Part shown: positions 1-4,104 of the stretch, one piece after another | How the letters are laid out: every line of letters starts with the position of its first letter | Position numbering within the stretch: the stretch's first letter is position 1 | Notes under the pieces: generated by a model | What the model saw: the letters and a program-made list of their open reading frames with translations, nothing else | What the model was told of the DNA's origin: nothing | Databases searched by the model: none | Translations under genes and position numbers: made by a program | DNA from: CAZTLE01 sp964614415 | Lineage (GTDB): Bacteria; Bacteroidota; Bacteroidia; Flavobacteriales; Flavobacteriaceae | NCBI GenBank assembly: GCA_964614415.1 | Contig: CAZTLE010000221.1 | Coordinates: 1 to 6,250 of the forward strand | Length of the DNA: 6,250 nucleotides | Reading direction: 5' to 3'

Positions 1-42
1 AACCACAAACCACAAACCACAAACAACTAAGAACCAACAACC
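1..42. repeat. Heptanucleotide tandem repeat (AACCACA), three perfect units then decayed units
   Basis: Positions 1-21 are three exact copies of AACCACA. They are followed by three degenerate seven-base units (22-28, 29-35, 36-42) that keep the A/C-only bias. The array may extend left of the window, so copy number is unknown. It ends only a few bases before the putative -35 element of the sigma-factor promoter. Such A/C-rich short repeats are seen between genes in Bacteroidota; no function can be read from the sequence. Confidence 0.75.
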
Positions 43-48
43 ACAATT

Positions 49-75
49 GAACCTTTTCCGTTTTTCTACGTCTTT
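49..75 (+). promoter_or_regulatory. Putative ECF-type (autoregulated) promoter of the sigma-factor operon
   Basis: GAACC at 49-53 followed by a T-rich stretch, and CGTC at 69-72, are separated by 15 nt. This matches the general ECF promoter layout (an AAC-containing -35 and a CGTC-like -10, about 16 nt apart). The element sits directly upstream of an ECF sigma-factor gene, with the ATG at 89. Transcription would start near 79-80, leaving a leader of about 10 nt. ECF sigma genes commonly drive their own transcription, so autoregulation is the natural inference. It does not resemble the housekeeping Bacteroidota TAnnTTTG box. Confidence 0.6.
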
Positions 76-88
76 CGTATAGGACATC

Positions 89-631
89 ATGAGAGCCAAT
101 AGCCAAAAAACCGATTCTCAGCTTGTTTCCGACTATATATCCGGAAATAGAGCAGCGGTAACCGTGCTCATCAAAAGATGGCATGGACGGTTCTGTGATC
201 AGGCGTATTGGTATGTTAAGGATCGGGATGCCGCCAAGGATGTGGCTCAGGAGAGTTGGACCATTATTCTGAATAAGGTCCATTCCTTACAGGACAGGTC
301 GAAGTTCGGAGCCTGGGCGTTGCGCGTGGTAACCCGAAAAGCTATTGATGTTCTGCGTAAGAAGAAACTGGAACATCAAAACTTAAGAGAACATGATAAT
401 TACATTGACACTGATTACGATCAGTCTAACCAGGACAGCGCTGCTGCTGTTGTAAAGATGAAAAAGGCGATCCAATCCCTGCCGGTTGGGCAACGAATGG
501 TAATACGGCTGTTCTACCTGGAAGGATATCGTATCAAAGAAATTGGACGGGTACTCGGCATTTCTACCGGGACGGTTAAATCAAGGCTGTTCCATGCACG
601 AGAGAAACTAAAAGAACTAATGAAAGAATAA
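89..631 (+). CDS. RNA polymerase sigma factor, sigma-70 family, ECF subfamily
   Basis: This encodes a 180-residue alternative sigma factor that would direct core RNA polymerase to a small regulon. The length is normal for the ECF group. Region 2 spans about residues 22-92, including the DAAKDVAQESW core-binding/-10 segment (47-57) and a basic WALRVVTRKAIDVLR helix (76-90). A charged, poorly conserved linker follows (about 93-122). Region 4 spans about 124-176, with the helix-turn-helix at EIGRVLGISTGTVKSRLFHA (151-170) that should read the -35 element. No extra C-terminal domain is present. The ATG at 89 follows a good ECF promoter by about 16 nt, which supports this start. The stop is 4 nt from the next gene, so the two are almost certainly co-transcribed. 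The inducing signal is not evident. Confidence 0.93.
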   Translation: MRANSQKTDSQLVSDYISGNRAAVTVLIKRWHGRFCDQAYWYVKDRDAAKDVAQESWTIILNKVHSLQDRSKFGAWALRVVTRKAIDVLRKKKLEHQNLREHDNYIDTDYDQSNQDSAAAVVKMKKAIQSLPVGQRMVIRLFYLEGYRIKEIGRVLGISTGTVKSRLFHAREKLKELMKE

Positions 632-635
632 GATC

Positions 636-1019
636 ATGAAAAAAGAATCAGACGACATAGACAGATTGATAAAACAAACATTGACCGAGGAAGAGGCTCA
701 CTTCTACGATCAACTGGACGAGCAGGGGCTCTTTGAGATGTTTGGCGGACTCTTTAAGGGAAAACTCAGCTGGCTTATAATCTTACTGAATGTAGTTCAG
801 GTCGTAGCCTTTGTAGGTGCTGTATACTGTGGTATTCAGTTCTTTAACACGGACGTAACCAACGAACTGATCAAGTGGGGTATAGCGGGATGGTTCTGCC
901 TTATGGTGGTTACGCTCATGAAGTTGTTCACCTGGATGCAGATGGATAAACAGGCGATTTTGAGAGAGTTAAAACGCGTTGAATTGCAGATCTCTATTTT
1001 GGCCTCAAAAGGGAGTTAA
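636..1019 (+). CDS. Two-helix membrane protein, sigma-factor operon partner (DUF6768-like)
   Basis: This is a 127-residue protein of unknown function. An acidic cytoplasmic-looking N-terminus (1-43, with DDIDRLIKQTLTEEE and an amphipathic GLFEMFGGLF segment) precedes two hydrophobic helices at about 44-70 and 79-98. A charged helix at 100-123 (MDKQAILRELKRVELQ) looks coiled-coil or lipid-surface binding. The layout recalls the family I know as DUF6768, often found next to ECF sigma genes; that name is from memory and tentative. Only 4 nt separate it from the sigma-factor gene. By position it could be a membrane anchor or anti-sigma partner, but no zinc-binding ZAS motif or RskA/FecR-like domain is visible, so this role is inferred. 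No terminator is obvious after the stop, so some read-through into rocD is possible. Confidence 0.8.
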   Translation: MKKESDDIDRLIKQTLTEEEAHFYDQLDEQGLFEMFGGLFKGKLSWLIILLNVVQVVAFVGAVYCGIQFFNTDVTNELIKWGIAGWFCLMVVTLMKLFTWMQMDKQAILRELKRVELQISILASKGS

Positions 1020-1179
1020 ATTCAGGCGAATATTTAGTAATTTGCGGCCGAGGATGATTTCTCTCCTGCGCTGAATTTTCGAGTTTCACTTCCGCTAAAA
1101 GCTTCGGCGAACAAGACCCTCGAAGAAACAAAGGCATTGTAGGAATTTTTTAATTTCTAATGTTTTAAAATTTTACATT
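1020..1179 (+). promoter_or_regulatory. Intergenic region and probable leader of rocD
   Basis: This 160-nt gap is where the rocD promoter should lie. The nearest match to the Bacteroidota -7 box is TAATTTG at 1038-1044, one base shorter than TAnnTTTG and without a convincing -33 partner, so it is only a weak candidate. Downstream are a six-codon reading frame (1054-1074, M-I-S-L-L-R) and a short dyad TTCGAG (1078-1083)/CTCGAA (1119-1124). The last 40 nt before the ATG are very A/T-rich with no Shine-Dalgarno sequence, as is usual in Bacteroidota. Confidence 0.35.
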
Positions 1180-2457
1180 ATGTCCGTAGTAGAACAGACA
1201 AGATCGCAAGAGGCGATTGCTCTTGAAAACAAGTATGGTGCTCATAACTATCATCCGCTACCTGTGGTGCTTAACCGCGGAGAAGGGGTATATGTTTGGG
1301 ACGTAGAGGGTAAGAAATATTACGATTTCTTATCGGCATACTCTGCAGTGAACCAGGGCCACTGTCATCCACGCATTGTAAATGCGCTTAAGAATCAGGC
1401 CGAAACGCTCACACTTACCTCCAGGGCTTTTTACAACGATATGTTGGGAACCTATGAAAAGTTTGCCTGTCAATACTTTGGTTTTGACAAGCTGTTACCC
1501 ATGAACACCGGTGCTGAGGCCGTGGAGACCGCAGTTAAGATCTGCCGTAAGTGGGCCTACGAGAAAAAGGGCATTGATGAGAACGATGCACAAATAGTGG
1601 TTTGCAAGAATAACTTTCACGGAAGAACCACTACGATCATTTCGTTTTCCAACGATCCCGTAGCCCGTAAGAACTTCGGTCCTTACACCCAAGGATTCAT
1701 AAAGATCGAATACGACAATCTTGCCGAACTGGAGCGCGTATTGTCCGAAAATGAGAACGTTGCCGGATTCCTGGTTGAGCCTATTCAGGGTGAAGCAGGA
1801 GTGTATGTTCCATCCGAGGGCTATCTTAAGAAAGCTAAAGAATTGTGTGAAGCGCACAACGTCCTGTTTATTGCCGATGAAGTACAAACGGGAATAGCGC
1901 GTACCGGAAAATTGCTTGCGACTTGCGGTAATTGTACCTGTGAGAATAAGGATTGTAGCGATACACCCGAGGTAAAGCCAGACGTACTAATCCTTGGAAA
2001 GGCCCTAAGCGGTGGAGCCTATCCTGTTTCTGCCGTATTGGCCAATGACGATATTATGGAAGTGATTCGCCCTGGAAACCACGGCTCTACTTTTGGGGGT
2101 AACCCAATTGCTGCTGCCGTTGCCATCGAGGCGCTTCAGGTGGTAAAAGATGAGAATCTTGCGGAAAATGCCCATCGTCTTGGTGAGCTCTTCAGAGCCG
2201 AAATGAACAAATATATTGAGACCAGTAACATCGTAACGCTGGTACGCGGGAAAGGGCTGCTGAATGCGATTGTGATCGATGATTCGGAAGAAGGCGACAC
2301 TGCCTGGAATATTTGCCTGAAACTTCGCGATAACGGATTGTTGGCAAAACCTACCCATGGAAATATCATTCGTTTCGCTCCGCCTTTGGTAATGACTGAA
2401 GAACAGTTGCTGGATTGTGTATCCATTATATGCAAAACATTAGCTGAATTCGAATAA
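1180..2457 (+). CDS. rocD: Ornithine--oxo-acid aminotransferase (ornithine aminotransferase)
   Basis: This cytosolic PLP enzyme (EC 2.6.1.13) moves the delta-amino group of ornithine to 2-oxoglutarate, giving glutamate and glutamate-5-semialdehyde/pyrroline-5-carboxylate, and so links arginine breakdown to proline and glutamate. The 425-residue product is full length for class-III aminotransferases. Visible landmarks are the substrate-site NYHPLP (Tyr24) and YSAVNQGHCHP (Tyr54), the phosphate-binding NTGAEA (109-114), FHGR (146-149, with the ornithine-contacting Arg149), EPIQGE (200-205), DEVQ (Asp233, Gln236), the Schiff-base lysine in LGKALSGG (Lys274), STFGGNP (303-309) and RFAPPL (Arg398). 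The Tyr/Arg set is that of ornithine aminotransferase rather than acetylornithine or GABA aminotransferase. Unusual is an insert at about 249-262 with Cys249, 252, 254 and 259, which the animal enzyme lacks as I recall it. No arginase or proline gene lies next to it; the gene is probably monocistronic, with a terminator 27 nt downstream. Confidence 0.96.
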   Translation: MSVVEQTRSQEAIALENKYGAHNYHPLPVVLNRGEGVYVWDVEGKKYYDFLSAYSAVNQGHCHPRIVNALKNQAETLTLTSRAFYNDMLGTYEKFACQYFGFDKLLPMNTGAEAVETAVKICRKWAYEKKGIDENDAQIVVCKNNFHGRTTTIISFSNDPVARKNFGPYTQGFIKIEYDNLAELERVLSENENVAGFLVEPIQGEAGVYVPSEGYLKKAKELCEAHNVLFIADEVQTGIARTGKLLATCGNCTCENKDCSDTPEVKPDVLILGKALSGGAYPVSAVLANDDIMEVIRPGNHGSTFGGNPIAAAVAIEALQVVKDENLAENAHRLGELFRAEMNKYIETSNIVTLVRGKGLLNAIVIDDSEEGDTAWNICLKLRDNGLLAKPTHGNIIRFAPPLVMTEEQLLDCVSIICKTLAEFE

Positions 2458-2483
2458 GCGAAAAAGCATAAGAACAGAACAAG

Positions 2484-2510
2484 AATACCGGCCATGTGTC
2501 GGTATTTTTT
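2484..2510 (+). terminator. Intrinsic terminator of rocD (convergent junction)
   Basis: AATACCG (2484-2490) pairs perfectly with CGGTATT (2500-2506) around a 9-nt loop, and the T-run continues to 2510. It begins 27 nt after the rocD stop. The opposing DUF2752 gene ends at 2509, so the hairpin lies immediately beyond its stop too and may also slow - strand transcripts, although the T-tract on that strand is poor. Confidence 0.85.
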
Positions 2511-2916
2511 ATGGAGCCAGGTGATTGAAAGGGTGGATTGGCAGGTTTCTCAATACCCAGAAAATCAGGATTACGATCAATACGATGATCGCAAATGTTT
2601 TGGTGTAGATAACATTTGGAATCTGCCTGGAGGACACTCTATTATAAATTCGCACAAAAACATTGTACAGGACGACTCCTGTGGCAGGGATGAATAACAA
2701 ATTGTACGAGAGTACCGATTTGAAATCCAGATGGAGTAAACTGTGAAGAGCCCTTTGACTGCCGCATCCCGGGCAATAAATTCCGGTAGTATTATACAAT
2801 GGACATCCGGGGAAATAAGAATCGGTTGCAGTAGGGTCAAAAAAGAAGTATACCAGCAGTAAAGCTACCACCAGTATACTACCTATAATTAATTTGAACT
2901 TTCTAGAAACTACCAA
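2509..2916 (-). CDS. DUF2752 family membrane protein
   Basis: This is a 135-residue integral membrane protein of unknown function. The DUF2752 signature is clear: PGCPLYNTTGIYCPGCGSQR (36-55), with Cys38, Cys48 and Cys51 in a C-x9-C-x2-CG-x-QR layout, followed by ALHSLLHLDFKSVLSYN. Hydrophobic helices lie at about 8-26, 72-92 and 105-124, with the cysteine motif between the first and second. The start is inferred to be TTG at 2916: no in-frame ATG precedes the conserved region, and a perfect AGGAGG sits 5 nt upstream (2922-2927). The gene overlaps the end of the CD225-like gene by 14 nt, implying translational coupling in one transcript. The paired cysteines could bind metal or form disulfides, but no biochemical role is established. 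Confidence 0.88.
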   Translation of the reverse strand: MVVSRKFKLIIGSILVVALLLVYFFFDPTATDSYFPGCPLYNTTGIYCPGCGSQRALHSLLHLDFKSVLSYNLLFIPATGVVLYNVFVRIYNRVSSRQIPNVIYTKTFAIIVLIVILIFWVLRNLPIHPFNHLAP

Positions 2917-3178
2917 AAAGGCCTCCTGCTATTGCTCCTGTAAAAATTAAGATGCAGTAAACTACTGCTACAATTAATCCGATTACAGCACCCCAGGTAG
3001 CCCACTTTTTAGCGTCGTTCGAAGCTTTAAGGGCACCCTCATAATCTCCGTTATCATAGGCCGAATTTACCTTAGAGGCATTAACGATACCTATAATTCC
3101 AAAAATTAGACAACAGAATAGAGTCACAAGAATAGACTCCACAAGATAGTTCTTTGGTCTTGGTTGATTATTTTCCAT
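2903..3178 (-). CDS. CD225/dispanin-like small membrane protein
   Basis: This 91-residue protein has two membrane segments. After a short polar N-terminus (MENNQPRPKNY) comes the re-entrant or first helix ESILVTLFCCLIFGIIGIV (14-32), with the double cysteine Cys22-Cys23, then NASKVNSAYDNGDYEGAL (33-50), a basic loop and a second helix at about 62-90. The FCC...GIVxASKV pattern followed by GDY and a K/W-rich segment is that of the CD225 (IFITM/dispanin) superfamily. In animals these shape membrane curvature and fusion; bacterial members have no settled role. The ATG at 3178 follows an A/T-rich leader without a Shine-Dalgarno site. It is the first gene of an overlapping pair with DUF2752. Confidence 0.85.
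   Translation of the reverse strand: MENNQPRPKNYLVESILVTLFCCLIFGIIGIVNASKVNSAYDNGDYEGALKASNDAKKWATWGAVIGLIVAVVYCILIFTGAIAGGLFGSF
2922..2927 (-). promoter_or_regulatory. Perfect Shine-Dalgarno AGGAGG deciding a TTG start
   Basis: Read on the - strand, AGGAGG lies 5 nt before TTG at 2916-2914 and inside the Ala-Gly-Gly codons near the end of the CD225-like gene. Bacteroidota genes generally lack strong Shine-Dalgarno sites, and the other starts in this window do. This one is therefore the best argument for TTG initiation of the overlapping DUF2752 gene. It could be coincidental, since the bases also encode Gly-Gly. Confidence 0.55.
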
Positions 3179-3353
3179 AATTTGACTAGTTGGTTTTGAA
3201 TTTTAAATTAACAAATAATTTATGATTCTGAGTGGTTTACGGCAAGAAAATTAATCAAGATTTAACCACATAGCCAGGTTGAACCGACGTCATCATGCCT
3301 GTCTATGCCAGATCCTGCTTAGTTTCGGATATCTCGGGAATCAATCAAATACT
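3179..3353 (-). other. Intergenic region upstream of the CD225/DUF2752 pair
   Basis: This 175-nt stretch has no coding content and lies between the terminator of the CCC-motif gene and the CD225-like gene, so it should hold the pair's promoter. A -7-like TAATTTTC occurs on the - strand (3253-3246), with one mismatch to TAnnTTTG and no matching -33 box. The half nearest the terminator carries an imperfect dyad (3269-3307), listed separately. The 65 nt before the ATG are very A/T-rich. Confidence 0.4.
3269..3307. repeat. Imperfect inverted repeat upstream of the CD225/DUF2752 operon
   Basis: CATAGCCAGG (3269-3278) and CCTGTCTATG (3298-3307) are complementary at 9 of 10 positions around a 19-nt loop that contains the palindrome GACGTC. 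There is no T-run, so it is not an intrinsic terminator. It could be an operator or a leader hairpin, but chance cannot be excluded. Confidence 0.4.
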
Positions 3354-3379
3354 AAAAAAAACGCCGGTTATTACCGGCG
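3354..3379 (-). terminator. Strong intrinsic terminator of the CCC-motif gene
   Basis: On the - strand CGCCGGT (3379-3373) pairs perfectly with ACCGGCG (3368-3362) around a 4-nt loop (3369-3372), and eight consecutive T follow (3361-3354). It begins about 25 nt after the stop of the CCC-motif gene. It separates that gene from the CD225/DUF2752 pair, so the two pairs are probably separate transcription units. Confidence 0.93.
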
Positions 3380-3404
3380 CTTTGTGTCTATATGTATGTG
3401 TTCT

Positions 3405-3743
3405 TTACATTCCCAGATCTCTCAATTTCTCCATATACATCTCCTGCAATCCATCCATTCCATACATGGAGATTAAAACAATATTCAGTATAAGTGAAGC
3501 AACGCCAAGGCCCACTCCAATATAGGCAAGGAGTCTACCCGTTTTTACATTTTGGATTCCGGAGTACATGTCCGGATTTTCATCATACAAAGCGATTGCC
3601 TTTTTTGACATAACAATGGCTACTATCCCTAAACCGATGCCAAGCACTCCCCAAAAGCAACAGCATAAGGGAATAGAAAGAATACCCAAAACGAGAATGG
3701 CGGTCGAATTTGGTAATTGTTGTAGTTGTTGTTGATCCTCCAT
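3405..3743 (-). CDS. CCC-motif membrane protein
   Basis: This is a 112-residue small membrane protein of unknown function. A polar, Gln-rich N-terminus (MEDQQQLQQLPNSTA) leads into a first hydrophobic segment (about 15-45) containing the triple cysteine Cys27-Cys28-Cys29 in SIPLCCCFWG, followed by Gly-rich helix and SKKAIALYDENPDMY (46-60). A second segment follows at about 70-93 after NVKTGRLLAYIG. This matches the Bacteroidota family named for its CCC motif, distantly reminiscent of the CD225 and DUF4190-type two-helix proteins. The short C-terminal tail is helical and charged. The gene lies 57 nt downstream of the broken DUF2752 gene on the same strand and is closed by a strong terminator, so the two probably form one unit. 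The start at ATG 3743 has no Shine-Dalgarno site. Confidence 0.87.
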   Translation of the reverse strand: MEDQQQLQQLPNSTAILVLGILSIPLCCCFWGVLGIGLGIVAIVMSKKAIALYDENPDMYSGIQNVKTGRLLAYIGVGLGVASLILNIVLISMYGMDGLQEMYMEKLRDLGM

Positions 3744-3800
3744 AATTAAGATAGATTGGTTACTAGTATACTCAGGTTAAATATAATCTTAAATGGCCTC

Positions 3801-4087
3801 TTACGAAACTAAAATGGAAATTTTAATCACATAACTGATAACCGCGATTATGACATTCAGTAAAATCAAACCGATCTTGATCTTAAAGTCATATTTGAAT
3901 TTCACGAAAAGGTTAACAATTACAAACCCCAGAAGAAGGAAAAGGGTATATAAATGGCCGGATACATTTTAAAGGCGGCAATGAACTCGCCTCTAAAAAG
4001 TAAGACTGTGGCACGTTGGATGCCACAGCCTATACAATCTACTCCAAAAAGCTCTTTATTAAGGCATGGCAACATGAATTCTTCCAT
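3801..4087 (-). pseudogene. DUF2752 family membrane protein gene, frameshifted by a 2-nt insertion
   Basis: Reading from ATG at 4087 gives MEEFMLPCLNKELFGVDCIG, then CGIQR and ATVLLFRGEFIAAFKMYPAIY (46 residues). This carries the DUF2752 cysteine motif (Cys8, Cys18, Cys21, with CIGCGIQR at 18-25). The frame then runs out after nine unrelated residues at a stop at 3920-3922, giving 55 residues in all. Dropping two bases at about 3948-3949, within a TATATA run, restores a continuous frame: TLFLLLGFVIVNLFVKF onward, 48 more hydrophobic residues, to a stop at 3801-3803. The repaired product of 94 residues has two further helices and a normal family shape. The lesion is therefore a TA-repeat slippage event, a recent mutation or a sequencing error. 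Both halves keep good coding character. Only 17 nt separate the start from the stop of the upstream secreted-protein gene, and the CCC-motif gene follows. Confidence 0.88.
4006..4028. repeat. Perfect 8-bp hairpin inside the DUF2752 cysteine-motif codons
   Basis: CTGTGGCA (4006-4013) and TGCCACAG (4021-4028) are perfectly complementary around a 7-nt loop. They lie within the codons for the conserved CGIQRAT segment of the frameshifted DUF2752 gene. No T-run follows on either strand. It may simply reflect codon content. Confidence 0.6.
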
Positions 4088-4094
4088 GCCTTAA
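4059..4094. repeat. Perfect 11-bp inverted repeat spanning the start codon of the broken DUF2752 gene
   Basis: TTAAGGCATGG (4059-4069) and CCATGCCTTAA (4084-4094) are perfectly complementary around a 14-nt loop containing GAATTC. In - strand RNA the first arm holds the presumed ATG (4087), the loop holds an alternative in-frame ATG, and the second arm covers the Leu-Pro-Cys-Leu codons. It lies 10 nt beyond the stop of the secreted-protein gene but no T-run follows. It could protect the upstream mRNA's 3' end or mask translation initiation. Confidence 0.7.
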
Positions 4095-4104
4095 AAATAA
4101 TATT

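Noticed and set aside
1038..1044. TAATTTG as a confident rocD -7 promoter box
   Set aside because: One base short of TAnnTTTG and no TTG at proper upstream distance; kept only as a weak candidate in the leader entry.
1495..2495. Open frames on the - strand opposite rocD (1495-1887, 2005-2358, 2136-2495)
   Set aside because: They are shadows of a well-conserved enzyme gene, have no family resemblance and would need antisense overlap along most of rocD.
3179..3353. Possible small RNA or tRNA in the gap upstream of the CD225-like gene
   Set aside because: No cloverleaf, CCA end or promoter-plus-terminator layout was found; only an imperfect dyad is present.
3279..3525. Two overlapping + strand frames across the terminator and the CCC-motif gene
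   Set aside because: They read through a strong intrinsic terminator and the antisense of a clear membrane-protein gene; composition is not protein-like.
3920..4087. The 55-residue frame as a genuine short DUF2752-like protein
   Set aside because: The last nine residues are out of family, and the continuing membrane helices are found intact two bases out of frame, so truncation by frameshift is the better explanation.
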